DNA of 64,000 nucleotides. Source: Staphylotrichum longicolle (taxonomy: Eukaryota; Ascomycota; Sordariomycetes; Sordariales; Chaetomiaceae). The DNA is taken from NCBI GenBank assembly GCA_019096155.1, contig JAHCVI010000001.1:12797243-12861242 (forward strand), read 5' to 3'. Each line of letters opens with the position of its first letter. Position 1 is the first letter of the stretch. A model generated the notes under the pieces. It made no database searches. It saw only the letters and a list, made by a program, of their open reading frames with translations, and was not told the DNA's origin. Made by a program: the position numbers and the translations under genes. Of this stretch, positions 19,398 to 31,317 are shown in pieces.

Positions 19398-21775
19398 TGA
19401 GCTGATCACCCGCGTCCTTGTCCAGCGTTGTCTTTCTTTCTGCTTTTTCTGCTTTTTTCTGCTTTCTTTGCTTTTCCCTTTCAGCGTTTTTTTCCCATGT
19501 TTTTCTTTCACTATGCTTTGCTTTGCTCTTCAGCGTTTGTTTTGTGTTTGCCTCTGCGTCCCTTGTTTTTTTTTTGTTTCTTGGAGCATCTTGCTCTTTT
19601 AGCGTCTGACTTCTGTTTGTTTCTGGCTGTTTTGATCCCTTTTGTTTTGCTCTTGAGTATCGTTTGGGACAGCGTGTACTGCTGATTGGTTTAGGAATTT
19701 CGAGCGAAGGCGTTTTGGGCAGGCCGCTGTCCTGGGTCCCTGGCTCGTCGGGCTCAGGTTCATGCCTCGCCCCCCCTTCTCGCCAGGGGCGTCATCTGTC
19801 CTGACAATCTTCCTCTCCATCGGAGCGTCCGTGGGGCCGTGGGACAGGTGGCGTTATAAAGACCACCTCCCCATGGCCCCGTTCATCCACCATCTTCCGC
19901 CCGTGCATGCCTCCGTGAACAGTATCAATATGACATTCTTCTCCTCAACACGGGGGCTATGACACGGGCGGAATGATCATCGCATCTAAGCAGGCTCAAG
20001 ACCCGTCGGGTTTCTCATTTTCCGACGTGTTTCCTCCTCCGACTGGAAGACAGCAACGAAACCGGCAATGACAGGGCTTTCAGAGGCCATGGCAACGGCC
20101 ACAACTTCTGCGGCGGCAGCAGCACCGGCAAGCGCGGCCGAGACTCGTTGGCCACCGGGCCCAGCCCCTTGATGCCTCACCCTTCTTCTGGAAACATCCA
20201 TGCAAACTGGTTCAGACATAAACCCCTTCCTCCATTTCAAACGCCTTCAGTTTTTGAGAACAACTCAGTACTAACAACGCACGTCGCAGACTTTAACTCC
20301 GCTTACCCAACCCATTGCAACGGACACCAATAGGCGTCCACGTCTGACATTGCCCCATTCGGTGAGTCTGATCTCCAGTCCCTGCGGGCCGTTCAAGGTG
20401 GCGCACTGTCTCGGGATGGTTGCGTGCTCAAATGGGGCTTCCAAAGGGTCAGACTTACCTGACCACATTCCCGTCCCTCCCTCCTCCCCGACAGTCGTTC
20501 CCAGATTTTGTGCCCCTCCCGTGTCCAGGAACATAATTCGGCCCAGTTACAAACGCCGAACGCACTTGACCTTGTTGTGCACAGCTGAGCAAGCATGTCC
20601 GTGTTTGCTTAACATTCCTGGAGGAGATACGGGCCACGTTCAGCTCCCATCGCTTCGCATCACGATCATCGGGCGCTAGACTGAACTGCTCATGTGCCCA
20701 TCTGCTTTACAGTGACAATTTCCCGCGCCGCTCTGTTATGTTGTGATCGTGATGTTCGTCCTGAGGTGTCCGAAACGAACCACGGAAACAAGCCAATGCC
20801 GCGTTGGGTACTGCGTATGTGCTTGGCAAGGTATTGAAGATGAAGCACTCCCCATGCTGAATCTGCCTGTGTTCATTTATGACAACTGACAGATGGCGGA
20901 GACTGTGGTCCTTGACATCCCGCCCTTTTGACCCAGGTGGGTCCCCATGTTTGACCGAGACGTACTCCTTTTCCACAGCGCGACAGGCGCTCTAAGTGGA
21001 CGGGCCAATATCCAACGACGACGGATCAGAACCGTTACAAGCTCGGCTTTCGTCGAGGTTGAGCTCATTCCCCAAGAAGATAAGAAGGGAAACAGTAATG
21101 GCAATGGCGGAGCGCACCTTTCCTTTGCGGAGAGGTTCAAGTCATCGAACACTCAAGTATATCACGGATCAAGAGGTCGGATTTGGCGGGAATGGCTGAC
21201 TCCAATGCTTTGCAGGCGTTGGACGAGCTGGCGAAGTGGGGCGCACAGAGCTGTGGCAGAGATCCTCCGTCCCGGGAGAAACGCCGAGGTGCGTATGTAC
21301 AAGGCGGGTTGAGAGAAGTTCCACCCACTTGTGTCTGGAGGGAAGCAGGGGTCAAAGTGACTGCGGCGCCAAAAGACGTTTTGGGTGCCCATTCGAGCTG
21401 GTCATGCTTCTCTCCAGGGAGCGATTCCAGTTCACTAAACAAGTCCGGCATTGCTCGAGATTCACTCCGGAAAAGTCGGGAAGTGTCCTAACCCTTGAGC
21501 CCACATTCCATGCAGACGTTTTGCCCCCTTGCCCGACTTGGCTGTTCAAAGCTGACCCTGTCCACAGCGAGGATCAGTGGCCTTACTCATCTCCGTGCCC
21601 CAATGCAACATCACCCCATACCTAGTGGGCCAGTGATTAGTATCGTGCCCCTTGATTCCGTAGGCAGCGACATATCATGGTGTATAAGAGAGCGAATATC
21701 TTCGTTAAGGTGGTAAACCATGGATGATATTGTGACACCGCGCTCGAAAACCAAGAATGATCTTGTTTTATCAAG
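19398..21775. other. Long non-coding stretch with T-rich tract
   Basis: About 19420-19700 is extremely T-rich on + (many runs of TTTT) and probably forms the 3' UTR of the preceding gene. The remaining 2 kb has only short frames without family signals. It includes a TATAAA-like word at 19855 that is not followed by a convincing gene. Confidence 0.45.
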
Positions 21776-23466
21776 ATGAAGCGTGCACCTTCTCGAACAG
21801 CGCTGTGCGTTGCAGCAACATTGCTTGCGCAAGCTGAAGCGGCATGCCTCAGCAGCGGCAACCAAGACACAATCAACAATCTCCTACAACAAGGGGGTCC
21901 AAATACCGTGGTGTCTCTGTGCCCTGGCGCCACCATCCCACTCACCGGATCCATCGTCTTCACCGCATCTGGCCAGGAGATATCCACTGCGGGCTACCCA
22001 ACCGATGACACCCGCGCCACAGTCATCATCCAACCGGGAAGCAACACCACATCCGCCATCCGCGGTAACTGGCAAGACAACGTGCGAGTGCTCAACATCC
22101 AGGTGGATGGCAACCGGCCCAATGCCGGGCCTTTCGGAGGCGATGCGCTCCTCGAATTAGGCGGTGGCACGACTGGCCAGACCGTGTCCCATTCTGTGAT
22201 CAAGAACACGCGCAGCTGGAGCTGTCTCCATCTGATCGGCTCCGGCCAAGACGAGAACCCCTGCCGCAATGCGACCATCACCTTCAACACAGTCGGCCCG
22301 TGCGGGGAGGAGGGCGTCGATGCCCAAGGCCTCGGCCTGTGGGCCGATGGGTTGAGCATTGAGTGTACGGCCACAACCGTGACAGATAACAGCGCAAGTA
22401 CAGCCAAACGGATGCAGTTGAGAAAGTCTACTGACTGGCGGCCAGGTCACCGGCGCCACTGACGGCGGCATTGTCATCTTTGGCTCACCGGGATCCTCTT
22501 TCCTGCGCAACACCATCACGTCTTCCACCACGCAGCGCGGTTTTGGGGCCATCAACATGGTCGACCCGAACTACAATGGCAACTATTCCGGGGTTGTAGT
22601 CTCTGAGAATATCATCACTGGTGTCGGCGACAGCTTCATCGAACTGGGTATTGGCATGGGCGGCCAGGTCTGGTCGAACCCACACCCCCTTAACAACTTT
22701 GGCCCGACCACTGTGACGAACAACGTCTTCAAGGGGAACATCGGGTTCTCCATTGTAATCAATGGGTGGGAGAACGGACTCACCGTGAGTACTTCATGCT
22801 TCTTGATGCAGGGCTCGGAAGAGGACTGAAGCCACAATTCCCGTATCATCGGACGGCTGACTTTGAATCACCCTCTAATAGGTGACTGGCAACGACGTCT
22901 CACAAGTCCACAGCCCCAGCTCCGACTTCGCCGACGACTCATCCTGCGGCCCGCAACAGAAAGCCTCCTTCGCCGCCAACAAGCAACTCATCATCTACGA
23001 GCCCGGCGCCGGAACCCCCTTGAACATACAATCTGACTTCGACTCGATCCCCAACAACGGAAGCAACTGGCTCTGTCTCTCGCATCCGGTGCCGACCCAG
23101 CAATCCTTCGCACCCCAGTCGCTGTCTGTGAACGGCAAGACGTCTCTGGTCGTGCAGTTACGCGGCTTCCGCGTGCAGCTGCAGGGTGACGGCAACCTCG
23201 TCGGCCTCGACACCACGGGCGCCGAGTGGGTGGTCAAGTGGGCGAGCAGTAGGTATTCGACCGCTTGCGGCACTGACGGGTCCTTGTGTGAGCTTGACTT
23301 TGGCGGGGATGGGAACTTGGTGCTCTACGACGCCAACGGTCCGGTCTGGGATGCGGGGACATCGGGGACTGGGGAGGACCTGGTCTTTTACAATGCGGCG
23401 CCATGGGTGGCTGTCACTGGAGCGGGCGGGAACACTCTTTGGACGATTGCAGATCTGACAGGCTGA
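21776..23466 (+). CDS. Secreted beta-helix protein with C-terminal bulb-type lectin domain
   Basis: Three exons (21776-22393, 22446-22784, 22882-23466) give 513 residues. The first intron uses a GC donor (GCAAGT) with a CCAG acceptor; the second is GTGAGT...TAG. A signal peptide (about residues 1-22, ending AQAEA) precedes a right-handed beta-helix of the pectin-lyase fold, seen as repeated short strands such as ATITFNTVGPCGEEGVDAQG and VTNNVFKGNIG. The C-terminal 110 residues contain FRVQLQGDGNLVGLD and DFGGDGNLVLYDANGPVW. This is the Q-x-D-G-N-L-V-x-Y signature of bulb-type mannose-binding lectins (B_lectin), with the first Q-x-D changed. Likely an extracellular carbohydrate-active or carbohydrate-binding protein. 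I cannot see catalytic residues well enough to call a lyase or hydrolase. Confidence 0.85.
22394..22445 (+). other. GC-AG intron
   Basis: The sequence reads AGC|GCAAGT ... CCAG|GTCACC. Removing these 52 bases joins DNS to VTGATDGGIVIFG in frame and avoids an otherwise premature stop. No GT donor nearby gives the same reading frame. Confidence 0.75.
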
Positions 23467-23683
23467 CAGTAAACTGAGGAACAATTGTCGAAAAGAGAGA
23501 TTAACACTTAGCCTTCCATCCAGGACATGGTGTGGGACTGCTGGACTCCTGTAAAACAGATCCGGCCAGTCACACTCTCTGCCCAGGACAAACAGCGAAG
23601 AAGAAAAAATGAGCCAATGAACTGATACCTGGTACAAACGTTATAAAACCAAAGGAATCTAGGCAGCTGTTGGGAAGCCTTCT

Positions 23684-25005
23684 CTAAGACTCAAAACCAG
23701 AGTTTTTGAGAGCCTGAGCGAGGTAACCGTTCCTGAGGTCGTTGTATGTTTTCCATGCCCTGCGCAACGCTTTTGGCTCCACTGGCGGAATATGGATCGT
23801 GGCCAGGGGGTCCTCCTCGAGCCCCAATTCCAGGATCTCATCTTGGTCGACTATGGCAAGAGTTAGTGTCATCAAAATCTCACGAGGAGACATGTGTCTG
23901 AGTTGATGGCTTGAGACTCACGATCAAAGTACGACCTGTAGCGCTGGTCCCCTTGGTAACCGCGTTCGATGGCCCTCGCAGTGTTTGCGATTGCTTGCTG
24001 CTTCTCTTGGGCCTGTTTCGCTTCTTTTTTCGGTCCAATCCCCTGTTCCCGTAGCCTCAACTCCTGATCAAACTCCTGTGCTGCTCTTGCCTCGACATTG
24101 GGTCTGTCAAGGACGAGCTCGGCGGAGGGACGTGGATGATGTGCTCGACGCGCTCGGAACCACTGGTCAACCGGGGAGTTGTAGTCGCCAAAGTCAAGCA
24201 GGATACCAGGTCCTTGCCAGTTCTTCTCTTTGACCCCCTGACACGGCTGAAATCCAATGTGGTAGAAAAAGTCCAACTGCCGCTGTACTGCGCTGAGCTC
24301 GAGTTTCGTTTCAGGGATGTACTCGTAGACGATGGCAAAGTAGTCGCGATCGGGCTCAAGATAGCTCGCAGAGCCTTCGCCCTTTTCCGCGGCATAATCG
24401 TCAATTTCAATTATCTCATTCAGGCAGATGAAGTCGGCGCCTCGAACGCGGGTCCACCCGAAGCAGTTTCGAAGTCGGGTGAAGGAATGGGAGATGGCGA
24501 CTTTGTCGTTTGGGGCGAGCGCGTCAAACAAACGAGATTGGCGCCCTTCTGCTGAGAAGGCGAAAAGACACCGCAAGCAGTCGAGTCGCGTGGTTCGGTT
24601 TGCGGGGACATAGATGGGTTGGGGAGAGGACTGGCGGAGGCCAGTTCGGACCTTCTCTGGCACTGCGACGTTGCGCGCCTCTCGCTCCAACGGCCACCAG
24701 TCATCCTCGGTCGGGATTGAATCGAAAAACTGCCAATCCACTTGTCAGACAACGCTCATTGCACCAGTGTCTGATTGCTGGAGACTGGTATCATCACACA
24801 CGATCTTGAGCGCATAGCGCGTGTCATCATCTTCAAACTTAGCTCTGGCGACCACACCCTCAATTCCATGCCCCAGAGCCTTGGTCAGGCGGACTTTGCT
24901 GCCCTCGCGCGGAAAATGCCGAAGTTGCGGGTTCAGAAAATCATCCCAACTACATGGGGGGTCCCCTTGCAGTGGCGCCTCCGAGAAAAATGGTGGCAGT
25001 TGCAT
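23684..25005 (-). CDS. FTA2-like (Sim4 complex) kinase-fold protein
   Basis: Three minus-strand exons (25005-24802, 24729-23922, 23850-23684) give 392 residues. Introns start GTGTGT and GTGAGT. The N-terminus LPPFFSEAPLQGDPPCSWDDFL and REGSKVRLTKALGHGIEGVV, with RYALKIFFD, resembles a kinase glycine-rich loop and the VAIK-like lysine. Further on are FWPL-like DDWWPLEREARN, a Cys/Leu-rich segment, and YFAIVYEYIP in the hinge position. From memory this pattern is that of the fungal family annotated as kinetochore Sim4 complex subunit FTA2. The family is expanded in filamentous fungi, so a real kinetochore role for this copy is doubtful. I see no HRD or DFG, so it is probably a pseudokinase-like fold. 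Confidence 0.65.
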
Positions 25006-25522
25006 CTTGAGGTATCAAGTTGGGCCCAGATGACGCGAGTTACTGCTTTGTGTAAGCCAGCCCTGCGGGGTTGTGGTCTCAGTCTCGGTTGTTCTAGTAG
25101 ATTGTTGAGTTGCTGTGGGCCCCCTCGCCCATGGGAATTCCATGAGTGTTTCAAACAAAACCCGTTCCGCCACAACGTAATTGTGACCCTGCGAAGAGAG
25201 AACTATAATCATCGAGATCTAAAAGAAGCCAAGGAATCTAGAACGTTTCTTTAAAGGTAACAAAACAGCAGTATCACTTGGAGATTATCGTTCCTTGGCT
25301 TTCACCCCAGCACATTCACTCAAAAGCACCAGTCGGGAGTTCAGTTCATAAGCCCTGCATTCTTCTCTCTTTTCTTCTCCTCTCGTCTAAACATTACTTC
25401 ATCTGGTCGTCTCTCTAAAACAAAACATCATCATCAAAACACCCAGAGCATCCGCTTCCACGTACAAAACAACCAACACCCAACACCTTCATCATCAACA
25501 AGAAACACCAACGCACATACAT
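25006..25522. other. Intergenic, no gene seen
   Basis: This holds the promoter of the FTA2-like gene and the 3' UTR of the transcription factor gene, with a C/A/T-rich stretch at 25360-25520. Confidence 0.5.
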
Positions 25523-28500
25523 CTACAACATCAAAAAATCCAACTCCCGATTCCTCACCACCGGCGACGATCCAACACCCGCCGCACCGCTCCCGCCCCC
25601 GACACTCACACCGCTGACGCTCGCACCGCTCACGCTGCCCCTCTTCCCATTCCCATTCCCAGTCCCACCGTTCCCACCAGCAGCCGCCCGCGCCCGAGCC
25701 TGCGCCCGCGCCCGCGCCAGCCCCACCGCCTCCTCGACGCTCTGCACCAGCTCGTCGAGCGTGACCGGCGTCATCGGCGGCGCGGTCGCGACCCGCCCGG
25801 CCTCCACCTCGCCAGTGGCGGCGGTGGTGGATGCACCCGAGGCGGACGGGGTCTGGTTGGTGAACCAGTCGAGGACCGCGTCCGCGTCGCCGCCTTCGGT
25901 GGTTTTAGAGGTGGTCGTGTCGGGCGCGGAGGCGGCGGCGGCGGTGTCCGGGCCGAGATCGAACCCCAGGCCGAGCTCGGTCTCGAGGCTGAGGATGTAG
26001 GGGTCACGGAGGACGGGCGTGCCGTCGGCGGTGGCGTGGGCGAGGGTGTCGCGCAGCTGTGAGGCTTCGAGGATGGGGGTGGGGATCGGGCCTGGGGTCG
26101 GGGTGGTCGTGGTGGTGGGTTGCGGGGTGGAGAAGTTGGTGGGTTGTTGTTGTTGTTGGGTGGAGGAAGTGGTGGTGGGGGTGGTCGGGGGGGGGCTGGG
26201 CTTGGAGGGCTCGGCGAGCCAGTCCTCGATGGTCTTGTCGGCTGATGTGTCGTCGTCAACGGCGGGCGATGGGGTGACGGGGGCGGTGGGGGGAGGTGGG
26301 GTGGTCGTGGCGCGGGCCGAGGTGTTCTTGGGGGCGGAAGGCTCGATGGGGCAGCTGAAGGAAAGGTCTCCCGAGACGGTCGGGATGAGGACGGGTGCGA
26401 TAGTCACTTCGCCTCCAGATGGGCCCACGGTGGTCTGCCAGTCATCCGTGGCGGGGCCATCGCCGCCAGTGTTGATGAAATCCACAAAGGAAGCGTGGAA
26501 GAAGTCGAGGTCAAAGGTGCCCGGCTCGCCAGGGGTCTGGTCGAGCGGGGCAGGGTCAGAGCTCTCGAGGCTGCGAGATGATCCCGGCGTTGTCGGGTGG
26601 TTGTTGTTCAAGAAGGATGGGGCGAGGCAGGAGAAGTCCATTGAGGAGAGGCTAGAGAGCCGCCGACGCTTGGTGGCGCGGTCCTCTTCTTGGATCGTCT
26701 CGAGGCGATCAGTCGACAGGGCGCTGCTATCGGAGGCTGTGGCCCAGTGGTTGTTTCCAAAGACCATGTTTCCGCTGCTGCTGCTGCTGCTGCCGCCTTG
26801 GTACCGACCGACGAGAGTGCTGACATCGAACCCGCCAGACTTGACCATCTCGGAGCGGATCTCGACGAGCATCGTCTTGAGCAGCTGGTACATCCTGGCG
26901 GCCGGCTGGTACAAGTGGCTCATGTCGTAGATCGCCGTGGAAAGCACCTGCAGGTACCGAAGGTTGCTGTGGTGGTCAAGCTCGGCGCTCTTGTGCGCAA
27001 GCGCCGCCATCAGGGCCAGGGCGGCGGTGCCGGCGTGCTGAATCGCCGTCAGAACGACCCGCCGGCCATCAAAGCGCTGCCGGTGGTGCCAGAAGATGCG
27101 CGCGATCCGGATGGCGTGCTGCGTGCACATGCTACGGGACATGGATGCCCTGTTGTCGTGGTGCGGCAGCGGGGCCATCCACGAAGGAAGTTGGCTCGTC
27201 CCATCATCCTGGTTGGGGGATCCGGGGGTAGGGTAGCGCGCAGCCACCGCTCCGTCCAGGGACATGGGGCCGTACTTGGCCCAAGGCCGGTGCAGGAGGA
27301 TCATGCACACATGGAACTGCTGGTGCAGCATAAAAAAGCCCAGGGGTGCGGACTTGATGTTCACCGGCTTCCAGGTCAAGTTCTCGGGAAGCCTGCGGTA
27401 CCAGTTGTGGAAGAGGCGTTCGAGACCGATGAAGTGGAGATACGCCCTGTCCTCGGCCGCTTTCGACGAGAAGACGTGGGCCGCGCCGTATGTCGAGTTC
27501 TGGAAGTCGGCAATCTTGCCCGCCAGCTCCAGCAGCTCGAACATTTGCCGGTTGATGGCAGCATGGCTTGCCACGATCCCAATGTTGGCGTCCGCCAACG
27601 GCTTCCCAGAGGCCCTCGGGAGCACGTCCGCAGCGACGTCTTGGGCCTTGATCGATGTGGGGCGGCCGAGAAGCAGCGACCATTTCCGGTCAAACATGAC
27701 GCACGCTGTCATGGCCTGCCGTCGTGTCTGCCTCTCAAGCTCCGAAATGTCCGCTCCGACCGCGTTGACGTGGAGTCCGAGATCAAAAGCCAACCGGTTT
27801 GCCATCCCTTTGAACCTGTTAGCATGCGCAGACTCGGGGTGCTCTAAAGGATAACCTACCTGAGTACATCCAGCCGGTGGTATCCCGGCCGATGCCGCAC
27901 TCCAAGTCGGCGATCATGAGCAGACCCTGAACACTCGGGATACCCCCCGGCCTCTCGAGCTCCCCTTGGACCATGGCCTTGGCTTCTGTGTGAAGAGTGC
28001 TCTCCCGGTTGCCGAGCGTGATCCTCTTGACGTCCTCCCTCTCCCAGTCGGCAAACCTGTAGCCAACGGCAAGCATGGCAATGTGGAGGAATACCGAGTA
28101 GAATCTCGAGTCCTGGGTTGTCCGGCCGGCCTCGAAGGCGGCTTCGTCAACCACCTGCTGCCAGGAGTTGTAGTAGTCCCAGAAGGACCTCATGAGGTGG
28201 TCATGGGTAGCCGACGGGAGAGATCCGATGAGAAGCTCCGCTGTCTGGGTCTGGGATGGCCGCTCGTGGCTAAGGCCAGGGATGGGCTTGGCATAGACAT
28301 GGCTGTTGGCCGTGGGGCCAAAGAACCTCGTCCTCCCGACGGCCTGGTCGAAGATGTAGCTCCCTCTTGTGCACAGGAGATGCCGCGTCCCAGCCTCCTT
28401 CTTCGGCTCGGCATCCTGCAGCAAGAGTGGGTCAATTAGACGGGCGAGGGAGCTGTGGCTGCTGGAGGGGAGGTTCCTGGACGGTTCGGGCTCGGCCATG

Positions 28501-29082
28501 ATCACGTCCTCGTCCCCTGACCCAGGGGGTGTTGGTGGTTGGTTTAGTGATTGTGGACCCAGCTTTGGCTCGGAGCTCTCGGATCTCTCGGCGCCGCTGT
28601 GAGTCTGGTATTGCTCCTGCTGTTGCCTTGCCTGCGCTTCCTGCCTCGTCTTTGGTGGGTGGATGGCCGGCGGAGGGGCGACACCGCGTTCCTTGAGCAT
28701 ACCTTCGAGCAAGGAGATTCTGTTGGACAACGACGACATGTATGCTTTCGAGATCGGTCTTGTGCTCGTTAGACGGACCAAACTCGAAAGTGGGCCACAG
28801 AGTGGACACCTACCGCCTCCTCTCGTCGTCGTCTTTGATGATGCACGCGGCCCCTGTCCTCCTGCACTGGGCGCACTCGGACTCGCCCTCGTTCACCACG
28901 CACCTTATCCTCCTTTCCCGACAGGAGGCGCATGCAATTGAGGCCCGGTGGCGGACCTGCTGCTTACTGCTTGAACGAGCCGACGGGGCCGGGCTGGATG
29001 AGTGCTCTTCTGAACCGGCCCTGTCGGTCTCGCCCTCGGAGCGGGATCTCCGCTTGCCGCCCGAAAACGACGCTGCCGCCAT
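25523..29082 (-). CDS. Zn(II)2Cys6 transcription factor, NirA-like
   Basis: Three minus-strand exons (29082-28814, 28758-27860, 27807-25523) give 1150 residues. Introns begin GTAGGT and GTAGGT and end AAG and AAAG. The DNA-binding domain is ACASCRERRIRC...ECAQCRRTGAAC at residues about 49-75, followed by a coiled-coil linker (SSLSNRISLLEGML). The fungal-specific regulatory domain includes FFGPTANSHVYAK, AMLAVGYRFADW, PSVQGLLMIADLECGIGRDTTGWMYSGMANRLAFDLGLH and LLLGRPTSI. This set resembles NirA/Nit-4-like regulators, although the nitrate role cannot be assumed. The last 350 residues are a low-complexity Thr/Pro/Gln-rich tail, including a QQQQQ run, likely an activation domain. Target genes are unknown. 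Confidence 0.9.
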
Positions 29083-31317
29083 GATCGCCGGTTACGTGGG
29101 TCAGACTTGTTTGGCAGTGAGCCGAACCTCGGATTCTTGGCGGTCCGTACTGTGTTTTAGTTTGGGCGTTTCCGTTCTGGGGACTGTTTGTGAAACGGAC
29201 TGCCGAGTCAAACCGAGTCAGGGCGACAACGGGGGCAAAAGCAGGCGCGGGATGGGAAAAGAAAGAGGGCAAATGGCGGAATCCAAACGACGGCTACACG
29301 CGAGCGGGCCCATGTTCGTTAAATGCGTTCTCCATGGCGGCGCCGTGGACAACAGCCGTGCCGAAAAGATGGAGCATGCTCACTCCTCGCAGGGGCAGTT
29401 TGCAAGCACCCCGCAGTCGCCGATTGCTTCCGAGGCCCGCCTTGCTGGGACAGGGCATCGGGAGAACGCTGGCTTGGTCCAACTGTGGCCCCTCCATTCC
29501 CAATAGACGCTGTTGGGGAGTCCACATTTGGGAGCAAAACCCGGGGTTCTGGGGGTGTCAAGACTGTGGTGAATCCACCTTTCCCACATGGATTCCAGCT
29601 TGCCAGGATGGATGGCGCTGGCCGGTGGCAGTTCATGCTGCGCTAGGCCGTATCGCTATTAGCTGCCTCGTGGCGGATACCATCGACGGCTCTGGGCAGT
29701 GTGTTGGGTTCGGGGGTTCGGACATAGCCAGGGGCGGCAATTCGACTTCGCGGCGCGAGACAGCACCCATCCGCACGCCGATTCGCCAATGGCCGGGATC
29801 AGAACAGATTCGACAGCGCCCAATGGCAGCCCCTGTCCCCCGCAGCCATCCTGGTCCAGCCTGAAATCGGCAGCAAGGTCGGCCCCAACGACCCCACCAG
29901 ATCCAAAGTGCGGAGTTGGGATGGGGGATTATTGGAGACTCCTCTGTGGAGCTGTGGAACTGTGTGGAACGCGTACGTTTGCCTCCCTCCAGTCAGGGGG
30001 CCGCGGCAACCGGCATTCCCAAATGGGTTTCTGTCTCTCGACATGCTGTTGGGATGGAGGAATGACGGCATGCCCAGTCTCGACAGCGAGTTTGCGCTGG
30101 CTGGTTGTGGCGGTCTCCCTCTCGATCCCGCCTCTCTTTCTTGGCGATATTCCGTGTTTTCTCGAAGCCCACACGGAACCGATCTGCATGGTTCTGCGGC
30201 ATTGTGGGTAAACCGTTGTGGCAGGTCGGGTCGGGTCTCTGCGGGTCCTCGGCTGCTGAGTAGTGTAATCCCTTAGCAAGCAGAAGAAGCGAGTCATCCG
30301 GCCTCTGCGCCCGCTGCCATTGGGTTCCAGCTCGTTTTTTAGTTGCCTGCCCAAAATCACCATTGGGACTTCGCTCCTTGGCGTGATCCTTCTGAGTGGT
30401 CACAAGAGTCCTGCTTTGCTCCACCTCCCCAGGTTCTGAATTTTGACGCCAGCGATGGCTCAAGTCACCAATGTTTGAGACGTGGAGTTTGCTGTGAGCA
30501 GCGGTGGGGACGCGGCGAAAACTTAGAAATTAAGAGATGCTAACCTGCGCACTCGAAGCTCGTTTGAAGCGGTTTGAGACTGTGTGCATCTCGAGGAGGA
30601 TGACGGAAGAGAAGGACACCCAACAAGTACAGACTGGCGACGAGCGAGTGAACTTGTCGGTCGGCGTGTTCCAGAACCGTATCGCTGACTTGGCGAGCTG
30701 GGAGGAAGCCCACTGTGGAGCCTTGCCGCCGTTCCCCGCATGATGAGAAAGTCTGGGGAAGAGCTGGAGAGCCAGACAGAGGGCCTGAGTCGCCTCCAGA
30801 GGCAACCCTTGGCGGACATCCCCCGAATCGGGGTTGGTGTCGGACCCCAGTTGTGTGCCCGGCAGTGTAACAAGAGGTCACCAGCACCCTTTCCGACCTG
30901 AGCGCTTGGTGTTGCCTGCTGGTAGAGTCGAGCTGATCATACGCAACCACCCGGTGTGCTGGGACCTGGTGCGGCTTACACTACATTTGCATCAGCATGT
31001 GTGGGGTGCGGCAGTTGGGAGCGATTGCGAGGACTGCGAGTTATCGCCGGCGAGCTATCACCGGTCTGCTTCAGCGACAGCAAGCTCGCGGGAGTATTCT
31101 GTCCCCGGATGACCAATGTGCTTGAGAGAAGCGCAATCGACGGCCGCATTGGACAAGCACCCGACGAACAACAAGCTGTTGACAATCACTACGAGAAGAC
31201 CACGGATTCGGGTAGCGTCTATCCAGCGAGGATTTGACACAATTCGATCCGAGCGGCACCTGTATTCCAGGAGAAGAGAAGTTGTCGTAGCATTTAACTC
31301 AAGGTGGCGACGCCCAG
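29083..31317. other. Large intergenic region upstream of the transcription factor
   Basis: There are 2.2 kb without a supported gene. Several overlapping frames of 60-250 codons are open on both strands, but none shows family motifs or consistent codon bias. A long regulatory upstream region is plausible for a transcription factor gene. Confidence 0.45.

Noticed and set aside
19986..20240. Minus-strand frame ending RNPTGLEPA
   Set aside because: This word is a common translation artefact in eukaryotic databases and nothing else supports a gene or tRNA here.
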